64,000 nt of DNA from Halobellus captivus (GTDB lineage Archaea > Halobacteriota > Halobacteria > Halobacteriales > Haloferacaceae), in the NCBI RefSeq assembly GCF_003697845.1, contig NZ_RDQE01000001.1:124001-188000 (forward strand). Reading direction: 5' to 3'. Below, piece after piece: positions 47,586-55,456 of this stretch. The position numbers and the translations under genes were made by a program. A model generated the notes under the pieces. The model searched no databases. It was given only the letters and a program-made list of their open reading frames with translations, and was not told the origin of the DNA. The stretch's first letter is position 1. Every line of letters starts with the position of its first letter.

Positions 47586-48809
47586 ATGTCTCATAGCCCC
47601 TCACTGCCGGACCGCCCCCGTCTCGAGCTCGATCCGGAGATGAGCGAGGCGGAACGGCTCGAGGCGATCCGGCAACACTACCGACGGATCGTCCACGTGA
47701 ACGACGAACTCGAGGACCGCCTCGAGGACGCGCAGGGACGGCGGGGCGACCTCAAAGCCGACGTCGACGAGTTGAAACGCGAAAACGAGGTGTTGAAGAC
47801 CTCCTCGCTGTACATCGCCTCCGTCGAGGAGCTCACCGAGGACGGCGTCGTCATCAAACAGCACGGCAACAACCAGGAGGTGCTGACGCAGGCGGCGACC
47901 CGACTGGACGCCGACCTCCGCCCCGGCGACCGCGTCGCGATCAACGACTCGTTCGCGATCCAGCAGGTGCTCGACGACGAGACCGACTCCAGAGCGCAGG
48001 CGATGGAGGTCACGGAGTCGCCGGACGTCGAGTACGCCGACATCGGCGGGATCGACGAGCAGATCCGCGAGGTGCGCGAGGCCGTCGAGGACCCCCTCGA
48101 GAACCCCGAGCAGTTCGAGGCCGTCGGCGTCGAGCCGCCGAGCGGCGTCCTCCTTCACGGCCCGCCGGGGACCGGCAAGACGATGCTGGCGAAGGCGGTC
48201 GCCAACGAGTCCGACGCCACGTTCATCAAGATGGCCGGCTCCGAGCTGGTTCGGAAGTTCATTGGCGAGGGCTCCCGGCTCGTCCGTGACCTCTTCGAGC
48301 TCGCCGCCGACCGCGAGCCTGCGGTGATCTTCATCGACGAGATCGACGCGGTCGCCTCCAAGCGGACGGACTCGAAGACCTCCGGCGACGCCGAGGTCCA
48401 GCGCACGATGATGCAGCTACTCAGCGAGATGGACGGCTTCGACGAGCGCGGGGAGATCCGCATCATCGCCGCCACCAACCGCTTCGACATGCTCGACGAG
48501 GCGATCCTGCGTCCGGGCCGGTTCGACCGGCTCATCGAGGTCCCCGAGCCCGACGCCGAGGGGCGCGAGCGCATCCTCGAGATCCACACCCAGGAGATGA
48601 ACGTCGCCGACGGGGTCGACGTCGGCGCGATCGCGGGCGACCTGGAGGGGTACAGCGGCGCCGACATCGCCTCGATGGCGACCGAGGCGGGGATGTTCGC
48701 GATCCGCGAGGGACGCACCGAGGTGGTCCAGTCGGACTTCGAACGGGCCGGGGAGAAGCTCCAGGACGTCGAGGGAACCGACGAGCAGGTCATCCACTAC
48801 CAGTACTGA
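47586..48809 (+). CDS. Proteasome-activating nucleotidase PAN
   Basis: A 407-residue AAA+ regulatory ATPase. An N-terminal coiled coil (residues 18-80) is followed by an OB domain with [13 protein letters not shown]. The ATPase module contains [20 protein letters not shown] (Walker A), [14 protein letters not shown] (Walker B), ATNRFD and [14 protein letters not shown] (arginine fingers). It unfolds substrates and opens the 20S proteasome gate. The C-terminus reads VIHYQY, so the penultimate residue is Gln instead of the Tyr of the canonical HbYX gate-opening motif. CATTTACG about 27 bases upstream supports the start. Confidence 0.94.
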   Translation: MSHSPSLPDRPRLELDPEMSEAERLEAIRQHYRRIVHVNDELEDRLEDAQGRRGDLKADVDELKRENEVLKTSSLYIASVEELTEDGVVIKQHGNNQEVLTQAATRLDADLRPGDRVAINDSFAIQQVLDDETDSRAQAMEVTESPDVEYADIGGIDEQIREVREAVEDPLENPEQFEAVGVEPPSGVLLHGPPGTGKTMLAKAVANESDATFIKMAGSELVRKFIGEGSRLVRDLFELAADREPAVIFIDEIDAVASKRTDSKTSGDAEVQRTMMQLLSEMDGFDERGEIRIIAATNRFDMLDEAILRPGRFDRLIEVPEPDAEGRERILEIHTQEMNVADGVDVGAIAGDLEGYSGADIASMATEAGMFAIREGRTEVVQSDFERAGEKLQDVEGTDEQVIHYQY

Positions 48810-48841
48810 CCGGCGTCGGCTCCCCACGTCCCTCCGTCTCC

Positions 48842-48933
48842 CTCTTTCCGTCCCCCGCCTCAACGTCTCTCCGCATCCACTCTTTCCGTCCCCCGCCTCA
48901 ACGTCTCTCCGCATCCACTCTTTCCGTCCCCCA
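48842..48933. repeat. 38-bp tandem repeat, about 2.4 copies
   Basis: A pyrimidine-rich unit beginning CTCTTTCCGTCCCCC and ending CTCTCCGCATCCA starts at 48842, 48880 and 48918. The first two copies appear identical; the third stops after about 16 bases. The tract separates PAN from the arginine decarboxylase gene and is T/C-rich on the plus strand, so it may serve as a terminator for PAN. Confidence 0.75.
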
Positions 48934-48993
48934 CCCACACCTCTCCGCCCCCGCTTCGCAATCCATTAGCGGGTCGGTCGTCGACGGCTGAAC

Positions 48994-49539
48994 ATGAACA
49001 CCATCCACGTCGCCGGCGGCGTCGGCGTCGCCGACACGGCGATGGCCTCCTACGACGCCGCGCTCGCGGACGCGAACCTCCACAACTACAACCTCGTCGC
49101 CGTCTCGTCGGTGATCCCCGCGGAGGCGACGGTTCGGGCGGTCGAGACGGTCCCCGACCTCGGTCCCGCGGGGAACGCGCTCACCGTGGTGGAGGCGCGT
49201 CGGACGGTCGGACCGAGCGACGAGGTGGACTTCCGCGAGGGGGGGCGTTCGGGCGCGGAGGACGCCGCGGACAAGCGTGCACCCCGACGGCGGCCGAACG
49301 TCGCCGCCGGGCTCGGCTGGGCGACCGGCCCAGGTCCGGGGATCTTCTACGAGGTGACCGGCGAGGACTCGGAGTCGGTCCGCGACCGGATCCACGCCGG
49401 GCTGGACGCCGGATCGTCGCTGCGAGACTGGGAACTCACCGGCCGGGAAACTCGCGTCGAGGCCGCGATCCCCGAGCCGGATCGGTACACCACGGCGGTC
49501 GTAATCGCGGCGTACGGCGAGTCCGAATCGGTCCTCTGA
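48994..49539 (+). CDS. Pyruvoyl-dependent arginine decarboxylase
   Basis: A 181-residue PdaD. The self-cleavage site is the Ser-Ser of NLVAVSSVIPAEA, near residue 38; cleavage makes a pyruvoyl-capped alpha chain. FYEVTGEDSESVRDRIHAGLDAG and the AAGLGWATGPGPGIFYEV region form the conserved core. The product agmatine feeds polyamine synthesis and agmatidine modification of archaeal tRNA-Ile2. The spacer at residues 70-98 is lengthened and basic compared with shorter family members. CATTAGCG stands about 27 bases upstream. Confidence 0.92.
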   Translation: MNTIHVAGGVGVADTAMASYDAALADANLHNYNLVAVSSVIPAEATVRAVETVPDLGPAGNALTVVEARRTVGPSDEVDFREGGRSGAEDAADKRAPRRRPNVAAGLGWATGPGPGIFYEVTGEDSESVRDRIHAGLDAGSSLRDWELTGRETRVEAAIPEPDRYTTAVVIAAYGESESVL

Positions 49540-49592
49540 GGCGTCATCAAGATTGATTTTGGTCGAGCCGTTATCCCATCGCGACGCGATCC

Positions 49593-50936
49593 ATGGTGCT
49601 CGAGAACGTCGACCGATACGATCCCGAGCGCACGTCGAACGTGGGCGAGCGGGCGGTCGTCGTCGGGGGGAGCGTGGCCGGGCTGTGTGCGGCTCGCGTG
49701 CTGGCGGACGCGTTCGCGGAGGTCGTCGTCGTCGAGCGTGACGGGATCCCGGAGACCCCGCGTGCCCGCGACGGGGCGCCACAGACCAGCCACCCGCACG
49801 CCATGCTGGAGGCCGGCCGGGCGACCATCGAGGACCTGTTTCCCGGGTTCGGCGAGCGGGTCCTCGCCGGCGGCGGGCTTCTGATCGACGCCGCTCGGGA
49901 GATGCGGTACTTCGACGGAGGGGACTTCCTCGCGGACGGTCCGGAGCGGCTTCCGATGTACTGTGCGAGCCGCGCGCTGTTCGAGCATGCCATTCGGCGG
50001 GGACTCGATAGGACTCCCTCGGTGAGTCAGCGCGGAAACCGTGCGTTCACGACCTACCGGACCGACGACGACGGCAACGTGACGGGCGTCGAGTTCCGCG
50101 ACGAGGACGGCGCATCGGGGACGCTGGAGGCGGACCTCGTCGTCGACGCGACCGGTCGCACGAGCCGGACTCCCTCGTGGCTCGAGGCGGAGGGATACGA
50201 CCCGCCGGCGGAGTCGTCCGTCGAGATCGACGTGACTTACAGCACGATCCGGGTGGCGCGCCCGGAGTCGGTCCGTCACGCGCTCGTCGTCCCGCCGGAC
50301 CCGCCGCGGACGCGAGGCGCCGCCGCGATCCCGATCGAGGACGGCCAGTGGGAGGTGATCCTCCAGGGCGTCCACGGCGACGACGCGCCGACCGACAGGG
50401 AGGGGCTCGTCGCGTTCGCCGAGCGCTTCCCGGTCGGCGAGGTGGCCGAACTCGTCCGCGACCGCGAGTGGACGAGCGAAGGGGTCCACCACTACCCGTT
50501 TCCCGCGAGCCTCCGGCGACACTACGACCGACTGGACCGCTTCCCGGACGGTCTGGTCGTCACCGGCGACGCGCTCGCGAGTTTCAACCCCATATACGGC
50601 CAGGGGATGTCGGTGGCGGCGCTGGACGCGCTGTTGCTCCACCACGCGCTGGCGTCTGGCGAGACCGACGACCTCGGGCCGCGTTTCTTCGACCGTGCCG
50701 CGGACGTCGTCGACGCGGTCTGGAACGTCGCCGTCGGCTCCGACTTCGAGTTCGAGGCGACGACGGGCCCGAAACCCGCCGGAACCGACCTGTTCAACCG
50801 GTACGTCGACCGGCTCGTCTCGACCGCGCACGACGACGGCCGAGTGACCGATGCCTACTACCGCGTCTTCCGACTGGAGCGGGAACCGACCTCGCTCCTG
50901 CGACCGGGCGTGCTGTGGCGCGTGCTGGCTCCGTGA
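49593..50936 (+). CDS. FAD-dependent monooxygenase/halogenase-like oxidoreductase
   Basis: A 447-residue flavoprotein of the group A monooxygenase/geranylgeranyl reductase fold. The Rossmann motif AVVVGGSVAGLCAARVLADAF starts near residue 21. VVDATGRTSRTPSWLE lies mid-protein, and VTGDALASFNPIYGQGMSVAALDALLL is the second FAD motif with the typical GD...P...G-Q-G-M. It probably acts on a hydrophobic substrate. The C-terminal helical region resembles uncharacterised family members. The substrate cannot be assigned from sequence. Confidence 0.85.
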   Translation: MVLENVDRYDPERTSNVGERAVVVGGSVAGLCAARVLADAFAEVVVVERDGIPETPRARDGAPQTSHPHAMLEAGRATIEDLFPGFGERVLAGGGLLIDAAREMRYFDGGDFLADGPERLPMYCASRALFEHAIRRGLDRTPSVSQRGNRAFTTYRTDDDGNVTGVEFRDEDGASGTLEADLVVDATGRTSRTPSWLEAEGYDPPAESSVEIDVTYSTIRVARPESVRHALVVPPDPPRTRGAAAIPIEDGQWEVILQGVHGDDAPTDREGLVAFAERFPVGEVAELVRDREWTSEGVHHYPFPASLRRHYDRLDRFPDGLVVTGDALASFNPIYGQGMSVAALDALLLHHALASGETDDLGPRFFDRAADVVDAVWNVAVGSDFEFEATTGPKPAGTDLFNRYVDRLVSTAHDDGRVTDAYYRVFRLEREPTSLLRPGVLWRVLAP

Positions 50937-51038
50937 ACGGGATCCGTTGACGACGAGGGGGGCTCTCGCCGCCGACGGAGAGCGATCGCCGTCGCCGACG
51001 CCTTTTTGAGTCGGGTCCGCGTACACCGGGTGTCTTCG

Positions 51039-51416
51039 ATGAACGGCAATAACCCGTACGCCGGACCGCCGGGCGTGACCGACGCGGGCGAACCCGCGCC
51101 GGTCGACCTCTCCCCGGAACAGGAACGGCGACTCAGGCGGACGGTGGCGGGGATCGTCTCCCGTACCGAATCGTATCTCCCGGACGGCTACGCGGTCGGC
51201 TCGGAGCTCTCGGTCGGAACCGACGGCCCGCAGGCGACCGTCGCCGTCAACCCGCCGGCGGGCCATCCGGTCACCGCGGGGTTCACGCCGGACCTCGACG
51301 AGCTCGAGGCCGGGATCGCCGACTCCGACGCCGACGAGGTCGCCCGCGGGTTGGCCGCCAGCGCCGCGATCCAGGTCATGGACGCCGTCGGCGACGTGAC
51401 GCCGACCGCGAAGTAA
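51039..51416 (+). CDS. DUF5811 family protein
   Basis: A 125-residue protein beginning MNGNNPYAGPPG. The central part ERRLRRTVAGIVSRTESYLPDGYAVGSELS and PQATVAVNPPAGHPVTAGFTPDLDE, and the end VARGLAASAAIQV, match my memory of the haloarchaeal DUF5811 family. It is soluble and of unknown function. It is a single gene, 112 bases before a GTG-initiated membrane protein. Confidence 0.78.
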   Translation: MNGNNPYAGPPGVTDAGEPAPVDLSPEQERRLRRTVAGIVSRTESYLPDGYAVGSELSVGTDGPQATVAVNPPAGHPVTAGFTPDLDELEAGIADSDADEVARGLAASAAIQVMDAVGDVTPTAK

Positions 51417-51527
51417 CGGCTCCGACCTCGAAGTGACCGCGTCGGCGACGCCGTCGGCGTAGTCAGGTCGTTCCCACTGGACGGGATAGACGGAAAGACC
51501 CTTGGGATAACCCGAGGAACGTTCGGT

Positions 51528-52616
51528 GTGAACGGGGTCGAGATCGGTCTCCGTCTGCTCGCCGGGATCCTCCTCATCCTGGCCAACGGCTTCTTCGTCG
51601 CGATCGAGTTCGCGCTGACCCGCGTCCGCCAGTACCCCGAGTCGGCGTTCGACACACCTGGATTACGACGGGCCTGGGAGATGACCGAGGACCTCGAGAT
51701 CTATCTCACGAGCTGCCAGGTCGGCATCTCCGCGACGAGCATCGCCGTCGGGATCGTCGCGGAACCGGCGCTGGCGACGCTTCTCGAACCCGCCTTCGAG
51801 AACACGCTTCTGGCGTCGATAGGCGCCGGCGGGATCGTCGGGTTCCTGATCATCAACCTGCTTCACCTGACGCACGGGGAGCAGACCCCGACGTATCTCG
51901 GCGTCGAGCGGACGCGGTTCGTCGCCCGTTACGGCGCGAAGCCGCTGTACTGGTTCGCGAAGCTGATCTCTCCCGTCATCACGGTCGGCGACGGCGTCGC
52001 CAAGTGGACGCTCGGGCTCTTCGGGGTCGAGATGACCGGCGCGTGGCTCGAGGCCGAGTCCGACCGGATCGAGTCGCGGGCGGAGCTCAGACACCGGCTC
52101 GGCTCCGTCCTCGATCGGGGCGGCCTCCCGGAGGAGCGAAAGACCGAGATCCTCAACGCGCTCACCGTCGGCGAGCGCCCGGTGAGCGAGGTGATGACTC
52201 CCCGTGAGGACGTCGTGTTCCTCTCGACGACCGCCTCGATCGAGGAGAACCTCGACCGGATCGGCGGGAGTCCGCACACGCGGTTCCCGCTGATCGGCGA
52301 CGACCCGGGCGACTTCCGCGGGATCGTCTACGTGCCGGCGGTCGTCGACCGAATCGACGCGCTGCGTGAGGGGACCGCGAGCCTCGAGGACGTCGCCGCG
52401 ACCCCCATGACGCTCGGTGCGAACACGTCGATAAGCGAGGTCGTCGATCGGTTCCAGACGGAACACCAGGAGCTCGCGCTCGTGTGTGACGCGGACGGAA
52501 CCGTCGTGGGACTGGTCACCGCCACGGACGCCCTCGAGGCGGTGATGGGCGAGATCGAGGATCCTCTCGACATCGCCTTGGGAGGACGATCGGAAGACGA
52601 CGGTTCGATCGCGTGA
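51528..52616 (+). CDS. CNNM/CorC-type membrane protein with CBS domains
   Basis: A 362-residue protein with a CNNM transmembrane domain (residues 4-185: LLAGILLILANGFFVAIEFALTRVR, TSCQVGISATSIAVGIVAEPAL, GFLIINLLHLTHGEQTPTYLGVE). A pair of CBS domains follows from about residue 220 (VSEVMTPREDVVFLSTTASIEEN and ...MTLGANTSISEVVDRFQ...LVTATDALEAVMGEIEDPL). A CorC_HlyC C-terminal domain is missing. Relatives move or sense magnesium or cobalt. GTG is used as start; the frame is closed just upstream. Confidence 0.88.
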   Translation: MNGVEIGLRLLAGILLILANGFFVAIEFALTRVRQYPESAFDTPGLRRAWEMTEDLEIYLTSCQVGISATSIAVGIVAEPALATLLEPAFENTLLASIGAGGIVGFLIINLLHLTHGEQTPTYLGVERTRFVARYGAKPLYWFAKLISPVITVGDGVAKWTLGLFGVEMTGAWLEAESDRIESRAELRHRLGSVLDRGGLPEERKTEILNALTVGERPVSEVMTPREDVVFLSTTASIEENLDRIGGSPHTRFPLIGDDPGDFRGIVYVPAVVDRIDALREGTASLEDVAATPMTLGANTSISEVVDRFQTEHQELALVCDADGTVVGLVTATDALEAVMGEIEDPLDIALGGRSEDDGSIA

Positions 52617-52655
52617 ACGTCGGCGAAGCGATCGAGTGAACCCCGATCCCGAATA

Positions 52656-52688
52656 CTATCGACTCTCCCGCTGTTCGGCCTCGTTCAG
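52656..52688 (-). pseudogene. Displaced copy of the chorismate mutase C-terminus
   Basis: A 33-base segment on the minus strand encoding LNEAEQRESR and a stop. It matches the end of the intact chorismate mutase gene (53390-53422, LNKAEQRESR) at 28 of 33 bases, with one amino acid change. The two lie in the same orientation about 734 bases apart and flank the PIN-antitoxin pair. It looks like the original 3' end, left behind when the module integrated with its own replacement tail. Confidence 0.75.
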
Positions 52689-52753
52689 GTAGTCGACTGG
52701 TGTAACAGAGACAGCACGGATTGCCGCTATTCGCCACCTTCTCCGAATCGACG

Positions 52754-53146
52754 CTAGTCCACCAACTCTGCCGGTGGGACGGCACCGTTATCCAGCAGTT
52801 CGCCGTCGAACGTGACCAGCGTCGCGTCGATATCTTCGGCAAGGGCGAGAAGAACGCAATCGAGCGTGTACAGTAACGTGTCTTGTTGAAGACTGTACGC
52901 CGCAATCTGGTCGCTGATTTCCGGTGCGTAGATGTCGACGTTCCCGTAGACATCCGTCAGTACCTCCTCAACGCGCTCCTGTTCCACGCGTTTCTTTTTC
53001 GTCAACACCGACCGAATCTCCATGAGGTTGAGAATCGACGTACAGAATTCGTGACTCTCGTTCAGGAGTTCGGTCGCTACGTCGCCCCGACCCGGTTCGT
53101 CCGTGAGGCTGGCGACGAAAACGTTCGTGTCGACGAACACCTTCAT
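52754..53146 (-). CDS. PIN-domain ribonuclease toxin (VapC-like)
   Basis: A 130-residue PIN nuclease. The catalytic acids fit the family: FVDTNVFVASL (Asp5), an ILNLMEIRSVL-type Glu near residue 43, LYTLDCVLLALAEDIDATLVTFDGELL (Asp pair near residues 95 and 113). VapC-like toxins cleave tRNA or rRNA. The start overlaps the stop of the small upstream gene by ATGA, a typical toxin-antitoxin arrangement. GC content is slightly lower than in its neighbours, and the module is flanked by direct repeats, so it is likely acquired. Confidence 0.88.
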   Translation of the reverse strand: MKVFVDTNVFVASLTDEPGRGDVATELLNESHEFCTSILNLMEIRSVLTKKKRVEQERVEEVLTDVYGNVDIYAPEISDQIAAYSLQQDTLLYTLDCVLLALAEDIDATLVTFDGELLDNGAVPPAELVD

Positions 53147-53295
53147 CGACGTTCTCGTGTTTCGCGTACCGCCGCGACGGAGTCGATATCGACATCAGCC
53201 AGTCGTCCCGACAGTAGGTCGCCGAGCTTATCCCCTGACTCGTCGTCTCCGTCGGTCTGTCTCGACCAATCCGGCGGCGTCGCGTAACTCCCCAT
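53143..53295 (-). CDS. Antitoxin of the PIN module (small VapB-like)
   Basis: A 50-residue protein (MGSYATPPDWSRQTDGDDES...) with a C-terminal RLADVDIDSVAAVRETRERR helix. It lies directly upstream of the PIN toxin with an ATGA overlap. There is no AbrB or ribbon-helix-helix fold visible, so the N-terminal DNA-binding part may be atypical or absent; the helical C-terminus could bind the toxin. The assignment rests on position. Confidence 0.7.
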   Translation of the reverse strand: MGSYATPPDWSRQTDGDDESGDKLGDLLSGRLADVDIDSVAAVRETRERR

Positions 53296-53389
53296 ACTGA
53301 CGAGTACAGGAGTTGGTTATAAATCAGTTTGGCCGTCGCACGTTGTCCCTGATTCGGCGGCACTCGTTGACCTTCGAGGGTGTTGCGTC

Positions 53390-53686
53390 CTACCGACTCT
53401 CCCGCTGCTCCGCCTTGTTCAACTCGATAAGCAGCCTGAAGATCGCCTTCACGAGGTTGACGTCGACGTCGAACTGCTCGGCGTTCTCGCCGGCTCGCTC
53501 CATCACGCGGGCCTCCTGTGACTCGTCGGTGGTCGGGAGGTCTCGCTTCTCTTTCACCTGCGCCACCGTGTCGGCGACGTACGTCCGGCGGGCGATCAGT
53601 TCGACGATCTCTTGATCGATGTCCTCGATCTCCCGGCGGAGTTCGTCGAGGCTCATCTCTTCGGGGTCGGATGTGTCAGTACTCAT
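53390..53686 (-). CDS. Chorismate mutase, AroQ class
   Basis: A 98-residue AroQ-type helical chorismate mutase. DELRREIEDIDQEIVELIARRTYVADTVAQVKEKR holds the catalytic Arg and Lys of the first long helix, and ARVMERAGENAEQF and VKAIFRLLIELNKAEQRES supply the rest. It converts chorismate to prephenate on the way to phenylalanine and tyrosine. The start overlaps the shikimate kinase stop by ATGA, so both work in one aromatic transcript. Its 3' end was replaced by the PIN-module integration, yet the protein is intact. Confidence 0.92.
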   Translation of the reverse strand: MSTDTSDPEEMSLDELRREIEDIDQEIVELIARRTYVADTVAQVKEKRDLPTTDESQEARVMERAGENAEQFDVDVNLVKAIFRLLIELNKAEQRESR

Positions 53687-54582
53687 GGTGAATCACCGAT
53701 GTACGCGCCGTCGTTTCGCGTCGTCGTCCGTCGAAGGGTTCCCGCCCGGTCGGCCCACAGGTCCGTGAGGGCGTCGAGGTCGGCGTCGGGATCGGCGGCG
53801 TCCGCGACGGCGACGACGCTCGGCCCTGTTCCCGAGAGCGACACCCCCGACGCGCGGGGCATCGCCTCGACGGCGGGGTCCGTGTCGAACCCGAGCGCGG
53901 CCGAGAAGGCGAGCCCGTTCACCGTCATCGCCTCCGTGTAGCGTCCGTCAGCGGCCAGGTCGTCCACGAGGTCGGCCATCGACGCGACCGCGCCACAGCG
54001 CTCGACGTCGGCGTCTGCGCTGTAGGCCCGTTCGGGCGGCGTCCACACGAGAACGTCCCAGTCGACCGGGTCGCGGGCGCGGAGGCGGTCCTCGCCGTTG
54101 TCGGTGAGACAGACGCCGCCCAGCATCGAGGCGGAGGCATCGTCGAACGCGCCGGTGACGGTGACGCCGGCCTCGCGGGCGGCGCGAACGCCGAGCCGGC
54201 AGGCGTCGAGCCGGGTCACGTCGACCGCGGGGTCGGCGTCGTCGCCGACCGTCAGCCCGAGCGCGTCGCAGGTCGCGAGAACGGTCGCGTTGGCGGCCGC
54301 ACTGGAACTCTTGAGTCCCGCCGCCAGCGGCACGTCGCTGTCGGTCCGGACGACGCCGCCTTCCCCGTCGCCCCACCGCTCCGTCGCGAGCGCGACGCAG
54401 CGTTCGATCAGCGCCGTGTCGCCGTCGGGGTCCTCGGCGATGGTTCCCTCGACGGCGTCGGTTTCGGGGTCGAGTTCGACCCTGGCTCGCGTCTCGACGT
54501 CGAGGCCGAAGGCCGCCCCCGTCCCCGTCGCCAGGGCGTTCAACACGGTTCCCGCGCCGAGCGCGGCCGCCCGTCCCTCCAT
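53683..54582 (-). CDS. Archaeal shikimate kinase (GHMP family)
   Basis: A 299-residue GHMP-family shikimate kinase, unrelated to bacterial AroK. The phosphate loop is in DVPLAAGLKSSSAAANATVLA near residue 90, and the C-terminal substrate motif is ASGVSLSGTGPSVVAVAD. Opening MEGRAAALGAGTVLNALATGTGAAFG is characteristic of the archaeal enzyme. It phosphorylates shikimate before the EPSP step. A TATA-like CTAACCC lies about 27 bases upstream of the ATG at 54582, supporting this start over the open frame further upstream. Confidence 0.93.
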   Translation of the reverse strand: MEGRAAALGAGTVLNALATGTGAAFGLDVETRARVELDPETDAVEGTIAEDPDGDTALIERCVALATERWGDGEGGVVRTDSDVPLAAGLKSSSAAANATVLATCDALGLTVGDDADPAVDVTRLDACRLGVRAAREAGVTVTGAFDDASASMLGGVCLTDNGEDRLRARDPVDWDVLVWTPPERAYSADADVERCGAVASMADLVDDLAADGRYTEAMTVNGLAFSAALGFDTDPAVEAMPRASGVSLSGTGPSVVAVADAADPDADLDALTDLWADRAGTLRRTTTRNDGAYIGDSP

Positions 54583-54721
54583 ACACGCACTCGCGCCGAG
54601 GGCCCCCAAAGGGTTAGCGATCGCGGCGAGCCTGTCGGGGCGGACCCGACGGACCGGGACGGATCCGCCCCGTTCTCCCGCGAGCGCGGTCCTTTTCACG
54701 TCGGCGGTCGGAGCGACCGGT

Positions 54722-55180
54722 ATGTCCGCATCCGCACCCGGCGACGTCCCGCCGACCTCGATCGGCGTCGACCTCCGCGAGGAGGGGGTGGTGGTCGAGT
54801 ACCTCGACGGCCGAACCACGCTGTATCGCGGCGTCCCCGAGGCCGCAGAGGGGACGGTCACCGCCGGGCCGGGCAAGGAGACGCACGTGCTCGTCACCGA
54901 CCCGACGGAGACCGAGGGCGTGATGACCTACGTCAACGACTACAACACCGGCGAGGAGATCCTCCGCGACTCGGGCGTGGGCCGCGTCGTGGTCGACGCC
55001 GGCGAGACCGACGAGGTGTTCCCCGGGGTGATCGTCGGCCGCGAGGGGCAGCGCAACCGGGTGATAGCCGACCCGGAGGTGGCCGGCGGCCGCGTGTTCG
55101 TGTTCGTCGAGGACGGCTGGACCGAGGAGAGCTACGAGATCGTTTCCGGGCCCGAGGAGGGGCTCGACGCGCACCGCTAA
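54722..55180 (+). CDS. DUF5796 family protein
   Basis: A 152-residue protein, all-beta in appearance: IGVDLREEGVVVEYLDGRTTLYRGVP, then GPGKETHVLVTD, GVMTYVNDYNTGEEILRDSGVGRVV and GREGQRNRVIADPEVAGGRVFVFVEDGW. From memory this matches haloarchaeal DUF5796, function unknown. It has a TATA-like CTTTTCACG about 27 bases upstream and lies 13 bases before another small gene in the same direction, so the two probably form one transcript. Confidence 0.8.
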   Translation: MSASAPGDVPPTSIGVDLREEGVVVEYLDGRTTLYRGVPEAAEGTVTAGPGKETHVLVTDPTETEGVMTYVNDYNTGEEILRDSGVGRVVVDAGETDEVFPGVIVGREGQRNRVIADPEVAGGRVFVFVEDGWTEESYEIVSGPEEGLDAHR

Positions 55181-55193
55181 GGGGGACCCGACC

Positions 55194-55436
55194 GTGAGCC
55201 TCGCGAAACCCTGGCGTGACCTCGATCGCTCGACCGTCGGGAGCGCTCCGGCCCGGTACGGGCTCTACGAGCTCGGCGACGACGGGAAGGAAACCGTGCG
55301 GTTCGGGACGGGCGTCCTCCGCGACGAGCTGAAGGAAGTGCTCGCCTACGAACCGGACGCGACCCGCGTCCGGTGGGAGACCGCGGACTCGGCGGCACAC
55401 GCCGAGCGGCTCCTCGCCGACCACGTCGAGGAGTGA
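55194..55436 (+). CDS. Small DUF7508-like protein
   Basis: An 80-residue protein: MSLAKPWRDLDRSTVGSAPARYGLYELGDDG, then a beta-rich part and a helical ADSAAHAERLLADHVEE end. The opening SLAKPWRDLDR and YGLYELGD recur in haloarchaeal proteins that I recall as DUF7508. GTG start, 13 bases after the DUF5796 stop. Likely soluble. Function unknown. Confidence 0.7.
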   Translation: MSLAKPWRDLDRSTVGSAPARYGLYELGDDGKETVRFGTGVLRDELKEVLAYEPDATRVRWETADSAAHAERLLADHVEE

Positions 55437-55456
55437 GTCGGCTCCGCCATCCGTGG

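Noticed and set aside
48842-48933. CRISPR array
   Set aside because: The units are direct tandem repeats without unique spacers, only about 2.4 copies, and no cas genes are near. Nothing else in the window looks like CRISPR.
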